NCBI RefSeq assembly: GCF_025452195.1
Contig: NZ_CP104973.1
Location: 1,364,001 to 1,428,000, forward strand
Source: Phyllobacterium zundukense
Lineage (GTDB): Bacteria > Pseudomonadota > Alphaproteobacteria > Rhizobiales > Rhizobiaceae
DNA length: 64,000 nucleotides
Direction: 5' to 3'
Positions 29,398-42,461 of the stretch are shown piece after piece; position 1 is the stretch's first letter, and every line of letters starts with the position of its first letter. A model generated the notes under the pieces. That model worked only from the letters and a program-made list of their open reading frames with translations. It ran no database searches and was not told the origin of the DNA. Both the position numbers and the translations under genes were made by a program.

Positions 29398-30552
29398 ATG
29401 ACGCAGCCAGGCCCGCTCGATTTCTTCTGGTTCATCCCCACGCATGGCGATGGCAGCTATCTTGGTTCGGAACGGCAGCAACGGCCGCCGGAACATGATT
29501 ACCTCCGCGAGATAGCGCAGGCGGTCGATCGGCTGGGCTTCCCGGGTGTGTTACTTCCAACGGGGCAAAGCTGTGAGGATTCCTGGATCACAGCAGCGGG
29601 GCTCGCCGCACATACGGAGCGGTTGAAGTTTCTGGTGGCACTGCGCCCGGGTGTGACGTCGCCGGTTTTCGCTGCGCGGCAGACGGCGGCACTTGACCGC
29701 CTGAGCGACGGGCGTCTGCTGCTTAACGTGGTCGTTGGCGGCAACCCCAAGGAACTTGCAGGCGACGGCGTCTTCCTGCCTCATGACCAGCGCTATGAAC
29801 AAGCCGCGGAGTTCCTGAAGATCTGGCGCGACCTTGTCTCCGGCAAAACGGTCGACTTTGACGGCAAACATTATCGGGTAGAAGGCGGAAGGCTTGACCT
29901 CCTGCCTGTACAGGAACGCGCACCGCTCTATTTCGGCGGGTCATCCGATGCGGGACAAGACCTTGCGGCGGAACAGGTCGACATGTACCTGACGTGGGGC
30001 GAGCCAGTGGAGCAGGTAGCCGAAAAGATCGAGCGTGCACGTGCAAAGGCGGGTCAAAAAGGCCGCAAGCTGCGCTTTGGCATTCGCCTGCATTTCATCG
30101 TTCGCGAAACTGAAGATGAAGCCTGGGCGGCGGCGGACAGGCTGATCAGCAGGATCACCGATGACCAGATCGAAGTCGCGCAGGCGCGGTTTCTCAAGGA
30201 AATGGATTCTGTCGGACAGCGCCGGATGGCGGAACTGCATGGCGGGCGCCGCGACAAGCTTGTCGCCGGTCCCAACCTTTGGGCGGGCGTTGGCCTCGTA
30301 CGTGGCGGTGCAGGCACCGCACTTGTCGGATCGCCGCAAAGCATCGCGGCGCGGATTCGCGAATACCAGGCGGTTGGGATCGATACGGTGATCGGTTCCG
30401 GTTATCCGCACCTGGAAGAAGCCTACCGTGTTGCGGAACTTCTGTTTCCGGAACTTGGTCTTGGCGGAAAGGCGCGTGCCCCGCGCCGTTCGATCGAGAA
30501 CGAGTTTGGCGTCGGCTTTTATGGCGACAAACGCCTGCAGGCCTCCTCATGA
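29398..30552 (+). CDS. ssuD: FMNH2-dependent alkanesulfonate monooxygenase
   Basis: A 384-residue luciferase-like enzyme that desulfonates alkanesulfonates to aldehyde and sulfite with FMNH2 and O2. Hallmarks are [43 protein letters not shown] and [12 protein letters not shown]. The ATG at 29398 gives a length close to E. coli SsuD (381); an in-frame ATG at 29341 would add 19 residues not found in the family. The end overlaps ssuC as ATGA. No ssuE flavin reductase gene is in the operon, so FMNH2 must come from elsewhere. Confidence 0.94.
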   Translation: MTQPGPLDFFWFIPTHGDGSYLGSERQQRPPEHDYLREIAQAVDRLGFPGVLLPTGQSCEDSWITAAGLAAHTERLKFLVALRPGVTSPVFAARQTAALDRLSDGRLLLNVVVGGNPKELAGDGVFLPHDQRYEQAAEFLKIWRDLVSGKTVDFDGKHYRVEGGRLDLLPVQERAPLYFGGSSDAGQDLAAEQVDMYLTWGEPVEQVAEKIERARAKAGQKGRKLRFGIRLHFIVRETEDEAWAAADRLISRITDDQIEVAQARFLKEMDSVGQRRMAELHGGRRDKLVAGPNLWAGVGLVRGGAGTALVGSPQSIAARIREYQAVGIDTVIGSGYPHLEEAYRVAELLFPELGLGGKARAPRRSIENEFGVGFYGDKRLQASS

Positions 30553-31328
30553 GCAGGGCGCTCCGTTCTATCGGGCGCAGCGCGCTGGGCTGGCTTTTGC
30601 CTGCCTTGCTGCTTGCGGGATGGGAAGGCGCGTCGCGAGCCGGGCTTATACCGGCTAACGTCTTGCCAGCACCGTCCGCTGTCGGAGAGGCGTTCTGGAA
30701 ATTACTGCTGTCGGGTGAACTCATCGAGAATATCCGCATTTCGACATTGCGTGCGCTCAGCGGCTTTCTCGTCGGCGGTAGCATCGGTTTCGCGCTTGGC
30801 CTTGCCAATGGACTATCGGCACTCAGCCGTGAACTAACCGACACAACGCTGCAGATGATCCGTAATATTCCACACCTGGCGCTGATTCCGCTGGTCATCC
30901 TGTGGTTCGGGATAGACGAGGAGGCGAAACTGTTTCTCGTTGCGCTCGGCGTGTTCTTTCCAATCTACGTAAACACACTGCTCGGTATTCAGGGTGTCGA
31001 CCCGCAGCTGGTGGAGATGGGCCGCATCTATGGCATGTCACGGACACAGCTGTTCGTGCGTGTGATACTGCCCGGCGCGCTGCCCTCGATCTTCGTGGGC
31101 TTGCGCTATGCGCTTGGTATCATGTGGCTGACATTGATCGTCGCCGAAACGATTTCGGCGTCTTCGGGTCTTGGCTACATGGCGATGCAAGCACGCGAAT
31201 TCCTGCTGATCGACGTCGTTGTTCTATCGATTTTGATTTATGCGCTCCTTGGCAAGCTGGCGGATTCGCTGGCGCGGTTTCTCGAGCGGATATCACTGCA
31301 ATGGCACCCTGCCTTCCAGACTGTTTGA
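30549..31328 (+). CDS. ssuC: Aliphatic sulfonate ABC transporter, permease
   Basis: A 259-residue inner-membrane permease with about six helices of the BPD_transp_1 fold. The EAA-like loop is [36 protein letters not shown], with [16 protein letters not shown] following. The ATG at 30549 overlaps the ssuD stop, showing coupling. It pairs with SsuB as the membrane part of the importer. Confidence 0.93.
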   Translation: MSRALRSIGRSALGWLLPALLLAGWEGASRAGLIPANVLPAPSAVGEAFWKLLLSGELIENIRISTLRALSGFLVGGSIGFALGLANGLSALSRELTDTTLQMIRNIPHLALIPLVILWFGIDEEAKLFLVALGVFFPIYVNTLLGIQGVDPQLVEMGRIYGMSRTQLFVRVILPGALPSIFVGLRYALGIMWLTLIVAETISASSGLGYMAMQAREFLLIDVVVLSILIYALLGKLADSLARFLERISLQWHPAFQTV

Positions 31329-31337
31329 GGAATCAAG

Positions 31338-32132
31338 ATGACCGCAGCTACCGTAACAGCCCGCAAATCCTATTCCACGACGACGCCCGCCTACAGGCCA
31401 GCACCGCAAGGCAAGGTATCGTTCTCGTTTCGTAATGTTGCCAAGCAGTTTGCCGGCAAGGCCGTTCTGAATGGCATCAACCTTGACGTCTACGAGGGAC
31501 AATTCGTTGCGATTATCGGAAAGAGCGGCTGCGGCAAGAGCACCTTGTTGCGATTGCTCGCCGGGCTCGACAAGCCGACATCGGGCGAGATTGTTACAGG
31601 AGTCCCGGAAGCTGATCAGAAACGCACGCGGATCATGTTTCAGGAGCCGCGACTCTTGCCTTGGGCACGGGTCGCCGCCAATGTCGGTGTAGGGCTGACC
31701 GGTATCGAAAAGGGCGAGACTGCGCGCAAGAAAAGCCTGGAGATTCTGGCCGAAGTCGGACTGGCGGATCGTGGCGGCGAGTGGCCGTCCGTGCTTTCAG
31801 GCGGGCAGCGGCAGCGCGTCGCTCTCGCACGGGCGCTGGTGGGGCACCCATCCATATTGGCGTTGGACGAACCTCTCGGCGCATTGGATGCGCTGACGCG
31901 GATCGAGATGCAACAATTGCTGGAACGAATCTGGCTGGCGAAGAAATTCACCGCGGTTCTGGTGACGCATGATGTAGCCGAGGCCGTTTCGCTTGCCGAC
32001 CGCGTCGTCGTCATCGATAGCGGACGCATTGCGCTCGATCTGGCGATCCCGGTAGAACGCCCTCGCCGTCATGCTTCGCCCGAACTGGCGTTTTTTGAGC
32101 GTCAGATATTGGATCAATTGTATAACCGATAA
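31338..32132 (+). CDS. ssuB: Aliphatic sulfonate ABC transporter, ATP-binding protein
   Basis: A 264-residue ABC ATPase: Walker [20 protein letters not shown]-loop [14 protein letters not shown], signature [15 protein letters not shown], Walker [17 protein letters not shown] and H-loop [16 protein letters not shown]. The N-terminal 25 residues before the ABC fold are a polar extension common in SsuB proteins. It begins 9 bases after ssuC and ends the operon, followed by a C-rich/G-rich hairpin. Confidence 0.94.
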   Translation: MTAATVTARKSYSTTTPAYRPAPQGKVSFSFRNVAKQFAGKAVLNGINLDVYEGQFVAIIGKSGCGKSTLLRLLAGLDKPTSGEIVTGVPEADQKRTRIMFQEPRLLPWARVAANVGVGLTGIEKGETARKKSLEILAEVGLADRGGEWPSVLSGGQRQRVALARALVGHPSILALDEPLGALDALTRIEMQQLLERIWLAKKFTAVLVTHDVAEAVSLADRVVVIDSGRIALDLAIPVERPRRHASPELAFFERQILDQLYNR

Positions 32133-32139
32133 CGTATTG

Positions 32140-32160
32140 TCTCCCCCCTTGAGGGGGAGA
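32140..32160. terminator. Inverted repeat between convergent ssuB and transaldolase genes
   Basis: TCTCCCCC and GGGGGAGA form a perfect 8-bp stem with a 5-base loop just after the ssuB stop. There is no T-run, so it may be a short dispersed repeat or a 3'-end stabiliser rather than a strong terminator. Confidence 0.5.
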
Positions 32161-32180
32161 GATAGCCGGTATCCACGCGA

Positions 32181-32834
32181 TCAGGCGATCTGCTGGCCAG
32201 TTTTCGCCCAATCAGCGAGGAACGTCTCGAGACCCTTGTCGGTCAGCGGATGCTTGACGAGCGCCTTCAGGGTTGCCGGCGGCGCGGTTACGACGTCTGC
32301 ACCGATGAGTGCGGCTTCCTTGACATGGTTGACTGTACGGATCGAGGCCGCAAGGATTTCCGTTGGATAGTCGTAATTGTCGTAGATCGTACGAATTTCG
32401 GAAATCAGCTCGAGGCCGTTGATGCCGATGTCGTCGATGCGGCCGATGAAGGGAGAGATAAATGTTGCACCGGCCTTCGCGGCCAACAGCGCCTGATTGG
32501 CAGAGAAGCAAAGTGTGACATTGACGAGGTGTCCATCGGAGCGAAGCGCCTTGCAGGCCCTGAGGCCGTCAAGAGTAAGCGGCACCTTGATGCAGATATT
32601 GTCTGCGATCTTGGCAAGCACCGCAGCCTCTTTCATCATCTGCTCATATTCGACTGCTGTCACTTCGGCCGAAACCGGTCCCTTGACGATGCTGCAGATT
32701 TCCTTGGTGACCTCGAAGATGCTGCCGCCGGACTTGAGGATCAGGGACGGGTTGGTTGTCACACCGTCAAGCAATCCAAGATCGTTGAGTTCGCGGATTT
32801 CCTTCACATCGGCGGTATCGGCAAAGAATTTCAT
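32181..32834 (-). CDS. tal: Transaldolase, short TalC/Fsa type
   Basis: A 217-residue single-barrel enzyme of the small transaldolase/fructose-6-phosphate aldolase group. The start [17 protein letters not shown] and [13 protein letters not shown] are typical, and the Schiff-base lysine is Lys83 in NICIKVPLT. It interconverts C3, C4, C6 and C7 sugar phosphates of the pentose phosphate pathway. Strict transaldolase and FSA activities cannot be separated on this evidence. It is divergent from priA over about 120 bases and convergent with ssuB. Confidence 0.93.
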   Translation of the reverse strand: MKFFADTADVKEIRELNDLGLLDGVTTNPSLILKSGGSIFEVTKEICSIVKGPVSAEVTAVEYEQMMKEAAVLAKIADNICIKVPLTLDGLRACKALRSDGHLVNVTLCFSANQALLAAKAGATFISPFIGRIDDIGINGLELISEIRTIYDNYDYPTEILAASIRTVNHVKEAALIGADVVTAPPATLKALVKHPLTDKGLETFLADWAKTGQQIA

Positions 32835-32957
32835 CGGAGCAGTCCTTCCTTATATGACTGATGGCCCAGCATGAGCTGCGCCGAATATGAGAGATAGGAT
32901 ATTTCTCTCGGAAAGTGGCTTTTCTTTATCCGAAAGCCGCGCCAAGGTCACGCCCAT

Positions 32958-35141
32958 ATGAGCCAGGATTCGTTCATCCCGCAAAAAATTGTTCCCGTGC
33001 TTGTGCCGATGCCGGCCGAGCGACCCTATAGCTATGCCGTGCCGGACGGCATGGAGGTCAAGGCCGGTTCGATCGTTCGGGTGCCACTGGGACCACGCGA
33101 GGTCGCGGGCATTGTCACGGAAGGCTCGACAGACTCGATTGATGCCAAAAAGCTGCGGCCGATCTCAGAACTCTTCGACTGTCCTCCGGTCGATGATGGC
33201 ATGATGCGGTTCATGCGCTGGGCCGCTGACTATACGATATCGCCGCCTGGCATGGTTGCGCGGATGGTGCTGCGGGTGCCTGCGGCTTTCGATCCGGAGC
33301 CGCCTGTTCCGGGATTGCGATTCTCCGGCCGTGAGCCTGACAGGATGACGAGTGCCCGCGCCCGCGTATTGGAACTTGCGGAAGACGGAATGGCGTGGAC
33401 CCGAACCGGACTTGCTCATGCCGCTGGCGTGTCAGCAACTGTCATCGATGGTCTCGCCGCGCAGGGTGTGTTCGAACAGGTAATGATCCCGGCGCGGCCA
33501 ATCGTAGCTGCTCCCGATCCGGACTATGCGAAAGCAGCCTTGTCTCCCGATCAGACGCAAGCTGCAAGTCAATTGGTCGAAGCGGTATCGACGAATGGCT
33601 TTTCGGTATCCTTGCTTGATGGTGTCACAGGTTCGGGAAAGACCGAAGTTTACTTCGAGGCGGTGGCCAAGGCTATCGAACGAGGCAAACAGGTATTGAT
33701 CCTGTTGCCGGAGATTGCGCTGACCCAGCAATTTCTCGATCGGTTTCACGACCGTTTCGGTTCGAAACCTGCGGAGTGGCATTCGGACCTCGCACCCAGA
33801 TCGCGTGAGCGGGTGTGGCGGCAAGTGATGGAGGGCCAGGTCAGAGTTGTCGCGGGTGCGCGCTCGGCATTGTTTCTGCCGTTCAAGGATCTGGGATTGA
33901 TCATTGTCGATGAAGAGCATGATCCGGCCTACAAGCAGGAAGATCGTGTATTTTACAATGCGCGCGACATGGCCGTGGTGCGCGGGCATATCGGCAATTT
34001 TCCAGTGGTTCTGGCATCGGCAACGCCATCGATCGAAAGCCAGGTGAATGCGAGCCAGGGACGCTATACGCGCATTCGCCTGCCGGGCCGCTATGCGGAA
34101 GCCGCGATGCCCGACCTCAAATCGATCGACATGCGCAGATCACCGCCGCGGCCGGGCGGTTTTCTTTCGCCGGCGCTGGTCGAGGCGATCAACCAGACCT
34201 TGCAGCGCAAGGAGCAATCGCTGCTGTTCCTTAATCGCCGTGGCTATGCACCGCTGACTTTATGCCGGGTATGCGGCCATCGGTTCCAATGCCCGGACTG
34301 TTCAAGCTGGCTCGTGGAGCATCGTTTTCGTGGTCAGCTCGTCTGTCATCAATGCGGGCACCGCGAGGCCAGGCCCGAGGCTTGTCCATCCTGTGGCACG
34401 CTTGACCACCTGGTCGCTTGCGGCCCGGGTGTCGAGCGCATCGCCGAGGAAGCAGAGAAGACATTCCCCGATGCGCGTATCATCGTCCTGTCATCCGATC
34501 TCATGGGCGTGAAGCGTCTGAGGCTTGAACTCGATGCAATCGCGCGCGGAGAAGCGGATATCATCATCGGCACGCAGCTCGTCGCCAAGGGGCATAATTT
34601 CCCTAACATGACTCTCGTCGGCGTTGTCGATGCGGATCTCGGGCTTGCCAATGGCGATCCGCGCGCGGCCGAACGGACGTTCCAGTTGCTCAACCAGGTG
34701 ACGGGGCGTGCAGGACGCACTGGCAAAAAGAGCCTCGGACTGCTGCAGACCTATCAACCGGACCATCCCGTCATGCGCGCGATCGTTTCTGGTGATGCAC
34801 AAGCCTTTTACGAGCGTGAGATAGAGGAGCGAGAACGCTCCGGGCTCCCGCCATTCGGCCGCCTGGCAGCATTGATCATCTCGGCAGCAACACGGCCAGA
34901 GGCGGAAAATCATGCCCGGGCTTTACGCCGCGCCGCGCCCGCCGCGCCGCAGATCAGTGTGCTCGGTCCGGCGGAAGCGCCACTCGCGCTTGTTCGAGGG
35001 CGCCACCGCTTCCGGCTCCTGATCCATGGCACCCGCAAGGCGGATATTCAGGGCTTTATCCGCGCCATGCTAGCGGCAGGGCCAAAAGAACGGGGATCGG
35101 TGCGCGTGCAGGTTGATATTGATCCGCAAAGCTTCTTATAA
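32958..35141 (+). CDS. priA: Primosomal protein N', replication restart helicase
   Basis: A 727-residue helicase that reloads the replisome at stalled forks. An N-terminal 3'-DNA-binding domain is followed by Walker A LLDGVTGSGKTEVYFEA, Walker B LIIVDEEHDPAYKQED and motif III LASATPSIES. The eight-cysteine zinc module lies between helicase lobes (CRVCGHRFQCPDC and later CHQCGHREARPEACPSCG). HNFPNMTLVGVVDADLGL and GRAGRTG close the helicase part. Length is normal. Confidence 0.95.
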   Translation: MSQDSFIPQKIVPVLVPMPAERPYSYAVPDGMEVKAGSIVRVPLGPREVAGIVTEGSTDSIDAKKLRPISELFDCPPVDDGMMRFMRWAADYTISPPGMVARMVLRVPAAFDPEPPVPGLRFSGREPDRMTSARARVLELAEDGMAWTRTGLAHAAGVSATVIDGLAAQGVFEQVMIPARPIVAAPDPDYAKAALSPDQTQAASQLVEAVSTNGFSVSLLDGVTGSGKTEVYFEAVAKAIERGKQVLILLPEIALTQQFLDRFHDRFGSKPAEWHSDLAPRSRERVWRQVMEGQVRVVAGARSALFLPFKDLGLIIVDEEHDPAYKQEDRVFYNARDMAVVRGHIGNFPVVLASATPSIESQVNASQGRYTRIRLPGRYAEAAMPDLKSIDMRRSPPRPGGFLSPALVEAINQTLQRKEQSLLFLNRRGYAPLTLCRVCGHRFQCPDCSSWLVEHRFRGQLVCHQCGHREARPEACPSCGTLDHLVACGPGVERIAEEAEKTFPDARIIVLSSDLMGVKRLRLELDAIARGEADIIIGTQLVAKGHNFPNMTLVGVVDADLGLANGDPRAAERTFQLLNQVTGRAGRTGKKSLGLLQTYQPDHPVMRAIVSGDAQAFYEREIEERERSGLPPFGRLAALIISAATRPEAENHARALRRAAPAAPQISVLGPAEAPLALVRGRHRFRLLIHGTRKADIQGFIRAMLAAGPKERGSVRVQVDIDPQSFL

Positions 35142-35259
35142 AACTCGCCACGGCGGGCTGCAAATGGCGCTTTTCTGTGCTCCGGTGCTCACGTACCAAA
35201 ATGTACGCTGCGCTCCGGTGCTCGAAAACCACCATTTTCGCCACCCCATGACGAGTTTT
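35140..35259. repeat. Nested palindromic intergenic element
   Basis: Outer arms AAAACTCG (35140-35147) and CGAGTTTT (35252-35259) enclose inner arms of 14 bases (35162-35175 and 35224-35237; 12 of 14 complementary). Inside are two direct copies of GCTCCGGTGCTC (about 35177-35190 and 35210-35223) around a GTAC-6-GTAC core. The arrangement resembles dispersed rhizobial intergenic mosaics. It starts at the priA stop codon. Confidence 0.65.
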
Positions 35260-35290
35260 GGGTCGGCGCGCTAAAAAGAGGGGATAGAAA

Positions 35291-35680
35291 ATGGAACTTT
35301 ATTGGCCGGCGACTACGGGCGAATGGCTGGCTTGGCTGTCAGCAGCGATTACAGTCATCTTCGGATTGATCCTGTTCTTTGCTCCTCGCGTCGCACTGAA
35401 AATCATGCGCCTGCAAACCAAACCCGAGCGGCCTGAAGCCATATCGGAAGTGCGCGCCACGTTTGCCGGATTTTATCTTGGACTTGGCATAAGCGCGCTG
35501 GTTTTCTCCCAGCCGTTTCTCTGGATCGCGCTTGGCGTTTCGTGGGGCTTTACGGTCTTCGGCCGGCTGATCTCAATGATGTCGGATCGGGGCAACACGG
35601 TTTACAACTGGATATCGGTGGTCGTCGAGATTGCGCTGGCAACGGGCCCCTTGCTCTTCGCCTTCGGCTTCATTCCATAG
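35291..35680 (+). CDS. Small integral membrane protein, DUF4345-like
   Basis: A 129-residue protein with four hydrophobic segments (about 13-30, 55-72, 75-92 and 103-125). A basic loop after the first helix and RATFAGFYLGLGISALVF suggest the DUF4345 group, whose function is unknown. GAGGGGAT precedes the ATG. It lies between priA and the F1 ATPase operon. Its last codons form the first unit of a 22-base tandem repeat. Confidence 0.65.
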   Translation: MELYWPATTGEWLAWLSAAITVIFGLILFFAPRVALKIMRLQTKPERPEAISEVRATFAGFYLGLGISALVFSQPFLWIALGVSWGFTVFGRLISMMSDRGNTVYNWISVVVEIALATGPLLFAFGFIP

Positions 35681-35712
35681 ACATGACAGCTTCATTGCAT
35701 AGACATGACAGC
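35669..35712. repeat. 22-base tandem duplication across a stop codon
   Basis: Two adjacent 22-base units, 35669-35690 and 35691-35712, differ at one base (C versus G at the seventh position). The first unit encodes the end of the DUF4345-like protein plus its stop; the second is non-coding. It is most likely a slippage duplication. Confidence 0.85.
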
Positions 35713-35773
35713 ATTAGTTGAATCAGTTGCTCATAATTATCCAGAGCTGCGGCGATTGGGACGGCCTTTTTAG

Positions 35774-35796
35774 AGGATTCGCGTGTTGCGAGTCCT
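35774..35796. promoter_or_regulatory. Hairpin in the leader region before atpH
   Basis: AGGATTCGC-5-GCGAGTCCT can pair over 9 bases with one G-T pair. It lies in the 258-base region upstream of the ATP synthase genes (35681-35938), which otherwise shows no coding sequence. It may act on the atp leader RNA. No -35/-10 pair stands out clearly enough to name. Confidence 0.35.
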
Positions 35797-35938
35797 GAGT
35801 TCCTATGCTAGACGGCATTCAAATCTCGTCGGATACGGCTCTCGGGTTGTGCTTTCGGCGGTAAAAAAATCAATAATGCCAAAGATTTGACCGAAAATCC
35901 TTTCCGGTTTCCAGATTTTTGGCTCCAACGCAGAGAGC

Positions 35939-38037
<2,099 letters not shown>

Positions 38038-38058
38038 CATTACGGACGGGATGAACGG

Positions 38059-38937
38059 ATGCCTTCGTTAAAGGATCTGAGAAACCGGATCGCCTCGGTC
38101 AAGGCGACGCAGAAAATCACCAAGGCGATGCAAATGGTCGCCGCGGCGAAGCTGCGTCGTGCGCAGGAGGCTGCGGAAGCCGCTCGTCCCTATTCGCAGC
38201 GCATGGCTGCAGTGCTGGCGAACATCGCTTCCAATGTCGATGGCGATGATGCGCCTGTGCTGATGAGCGGAACCGGCAAGGACGACGTACACCTCTTGGT
38301 TGTTTGTACGTCTGAACGTGGCCTTTGCGGCGGGTTCAATGCGCAAATCGCGCGTCTGGCTCGTGATCATACCCGCCGGCTTCTCGCCGACGGCAAGACG
38401 GTCAAGATCATTACCGTTGGCAAGAAAGGCGCAGATATCCTGCGCCGTGACCTCGGCAAGAACATTATCGATCACGTCAATCTGCGTGAAGTCAAAACGC
38501 TTGGTTTCGTCAACGCTGACGAAATCGGTCACAAGATCATCACGCTCTTCAATGAGGGCGCGTTCGACGTTGCCACGCTGTTCTATTCGGAATTCAAATC
38601 GGTGATCGCACAGATACCGACTGCCCAGCAGTTGATTCCAGCCAGTGCCATCGGCGATGTCGAGCCGGAGAGCGCAGGCGATGCAGTTTATGAATATGAG
38701 CCGGATCCGGCCGCCATTCTCGGCGATCTGATCCCGCGTAATATTTCCGTCCAGGTGTTCCGCGCTCTCCTTGAAAACGCGGCATCGGAGCAGGGTGCGC
38801 GTATGTCCGCCATGGACAATGCAACCCGCAATGCCGGTGACATGATCAACAAGCTGACAATGTCGTACAACCGCCAGCGTCAAGCCCAGATCACCAAAGA
38901 ACTGATTGAAATTATTTCGGGCGCGGAAGCGCTCTAA
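38059..38937 (+). CDS. atpG: F1 ATP synthase gamma subunit
   Basis: A 292-residue central-shaft subunit. The N-terminal coiled-coil begins [20 protein letters not shown] and includes [18 protein letters not shown]. The C-terminal helix contains [43 protein letters not shown] sequence ([15 protein letters not shown]) marks the family. It is 21 bases after atpA. Confidence 0.96.
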   Translation: MPSLKDLRNRIASVKATQKITKAMQMVAAAKLRRAQEAAEAARPYSQRMAAVLANIASNVDGDDAPVLMSGTGKDDVHLLVVCTSERGLCGGFNAQIARLARDHTRRLLADGKTVKIITVGKKGADILRRDLGKNIIDHVNLREVKTLGFVNADEIGHKIITLFNEGAFDVATLFYSEFKSVIAQIPTAQQLIPASAIGDVEPESAGDAVYEYEPDPAAILGDLIPRNISVQVFRALLENAASEQGARMSAMDNATRNAGDMINKLTMSYNRQRQAQITKELIEIISGAEAL

Positions 38938-38949
38938 TCGCGAAGGTAA

Positions 38950-40581
<1,632 letters not shown>

Positions 40582-40593
40582 CGCACGACTGAT

Positions 40594-40615
40594 GGCGGGC
40601 TGCGGCCCGCCTTTT
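40594..40615 (+). terminator. Terminator-like hairpin between atpD and atpC
   Basis: GGCGGGC-4-GCCCGCC followed by TTTT lies in the 58-base gap after atpD. As an intrinsic terminator it is short of T residues, so partial read-through is likely. It could lower epsilon subunit expression relative to beta. Confidence 0.6.
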
Positions 40616-40639
40616 CGCCACAGGATTTGAGTGAATATC

Positions 40640-41047
40640 ATGGCAGAAGCCTTTCAGTTCGAACTTGTCTCACCGGAGCGTCTGCTTCTTTCGGAGCAGA
40701 TCACCGAGGTCGTCGTGCCAGGTACCGAGGGTTATATGACTGTCATGGCGCACCATGCGCCATTGATGGCGACAGTGAAGCCGGGCGTCGTCGCTGTGAA
40801 GACACCGGACGGCAAACTGGACCGTTACGTCGTTTTCGGCGGCTTTGTCGATATCACGCCTGACGGCTGCACGCTCCTTGCAGAATCGGCAGTACACGTC
40901 ACCGATATAAGGGCCGATGAGCTGCAGAATCGCATACAGGACGCCCAGGAAGACTTCGAAGACGCAACAACCCGCGAAGATCGGGCCAAGGCAGAAGACC
41001 TTCTCGGCCAACTGAAGACACTCGAGGAAGCCATCAAGGCTGCTTGA
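40640..41047 (+). CDS. atpC: F1 ATP synthase epsilon subunit
   Basis: A 135-residue subunit. The N-terminal beta-sandwich is seen in FELVSPERLLLSEQITEVVVPGTEGYMTVMAHHAPL, and the C-terminal helical pair ends in EDLLGQLKTLEEAIKAA. It couples the shaft to the c-ring and can inhibit ATP hydrolysis. The ATG at 40640 is preferred over GTG 40631 by family alignment. It closes the operon, with a clear terminator downstream. Confidence 0.94.
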   Translation: MAEAFQFELVSPERLLLSEQITEVVVPGTEGYMTVMAHHAPLMATVKPGVVAVKTPDGKLDRYVVFGGFVDITPDGCTLLAESAVHVTDIRADELQNRIQDAQEDFEDATTREDRAKAEDLLGQLKTLEEAIKAA

Positions 41048-41074
41048 TTGGGCCAAACGGATCAATGATAAATC

Positions 41075-41098
41075 AAGCGGGCTTCGGCCCGTTTTTTT
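41075..41098 (+). terminator. Intrinsic terminator of the atp operon
   Basis: CGGGC-TTCG-GCCCG followed by seven T residues, beginning about 30 bases after the atpC stop. This is a textbook rho-independent terminator. Confidence 0.9.
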
Positions 41099-41216
41099 AT
41101 GGCGTTGTTCTGACAATCAAAGGTGAACGGGTCTAGGTCGCGAATGGCGGGTTCAAGCGGAACAAACACGGCAACGGCTGGTTGATAAGAAACGACACCC
41201 AGCGTGGAGCCTAGCT

Positions 41217-41459
41217 ATGTCCGAACCAGCCACCACCATGATAGCCGTCGTGGTTTTCGATAAAGATGATTCCGGAACGCTCTATCCGGTCGGCGAACCG
41301 CAACAGCATGAGACAGAAAAGCTTGCCGTGTCTGCGGCGAAGGAACTGGCTTCCAAACACGACGGAGTTATTGCCTGGAAACGCGAGGGTAGCAGCGCTG
41401 ATGATGCTGGCCGGCTTACGATCCTTTATAAGGCGGGTGAAGCCATAGATATGGAGTAA
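41217..41459 (+). CDS. Hypothetical 80-residue protein
   Basis: A small soluble protein of about 80 residues with alternating charged and hydrophobic stretches (MIAVVVFDKDD, KLAVSAAKELASKHDGVIAWKREG, LTILYKAGEAIDME). I do not recognise a family, although the layout suggests a compact alpha/beta fold. It stands alone between the atp operon terminator and a LssY_C gene. The composition matches its neighbours, so it is probably a real gene. Confidence 0.6.
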   Translation: MSEPATTMIAVVVFDKDDSGTLYPVGEPQQHETEKLAVSAAKELASKHDGVIAWKREGSSADDAGRLTILYKAGEAIDME

Positions 41460-41561
41460 CGGCCGCGCCGACGATCAAGTCGGTCGAACGGATTATATTC
41501 TTTCCCACGTTATCGCGGTAAGCTCGTTGCGCGAGAGTATAGGGCGGGGGCAAAGTGAAAA

Positions 41562-42347
41562 ATGAGGCGTCTGTTTGTCGGTGCTGCTATCGTCGTTGCC
41601 GTCTACCTGTTGCTGGCGTATGTGGCTCTTCCAATGGCCTGGACTCACTATGAACGACAGCCAGACCTTGCTCGTCATCCCATGGTGACGAAGACTGGAC
41701 GCGGCATTCCGGGCGATCCGCTTAATGTAGGACTTATAGGCGATCGTGAGGACATCATCCGCGCAATGCATGCCGGTGCCTGGTATCCCGCTGATCCTGT
41801 CACCTTGCGTTCCAGCATTGATATCATTGGAAGCGTGGTTCTCGACCGACCTTACGATAAGGCTCCGGTCAGCCCGCTATTTTATGAAGGCCGCCGCGAG
41901 GACCTCGCTTACGAAATGCCCGTTGGCAGCAGTGCAAAGCAGCGACATCATGTTCGTTTGTGGAAGGTGCTCGATACGGGCGTAGAACAACGGCCCGTGT
42001 GGCTCGGTTCCGCAACCTTCGACCAACGCGTGGGATTCAGTGAGTATACCGGTCAAGTAACGCATGACATCGCACCGGATATCGATGCCGAGCGTGACTA
42101 TTTTGCCAATAGTCTTACGCAGGCGGGTATGGTGGAGACGATCTATCAGGTCTCGGGTGTCGGGCCGACGCTGAATGGCCGCAATGGCGAGGGCAGCCCG
42201 TATTTTACCGATGGCGAAATTCGCATGCTGACCTTGGTCCATGACGGGCAACGCCGGAGCCAACGGCCTGAAATACTCGCCTCACCGCCGCTCATTCAAG
42301 CCAAGGACGATGCCTGGATGACCATCAAGAATGCGATAGGCAATTAG
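41562..42347 (+). CDS. Membrane-anchored LssY C-terminal domain protein
   Basis: A 261-residue protein with one N-terminal membrane helix (residues 5-27) and an extracytoplasmic domain that matches LssY_C: GRREDLAYEMPVGSSAKQRH, VWLGSATFDQRVGFSEYTG and VTHDIAPDIDAERDYF. In other proteins this domain follows a PAP2 phosphatase or DedA-like part; here it stands alone on a single anchor. Function of the domain is not established. Confidence 0.75.
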   Translation: MRRLFVGAAIVVAVYLLLAYVALPMAWTHYERQPDLARHPMVTKTGRGIPGDPLNVGLIGDREDIIRAMHAGAWYPADPVTLRSSIDIIGSVVLDRPYDKAPVSPLFYEGRREDLAYEMPVGSSAKQRHHVRLWKVLDTGVEQRPVWLGSATFDQRVGFSEYTGQVTHDIAPDIDAERDYFANSLTQAGMVETIYQVSGVGPTLNGRNGEGSPYFTDGEIRMLTLVHDGQRRSQRPEILASPPLIQAKDDAWMTIKNAIGN

Positions 42348-42461
42348 CCCGGCTATTCCCGATGTGGATTATGCTGCAGGCGAGGCTGAGCCGTAACTTT
42401 GACAGCTGTCCATAAATTGCCCATCGTTGGGCCAATGAGAATATTATTCCTGGAGGAAGCC

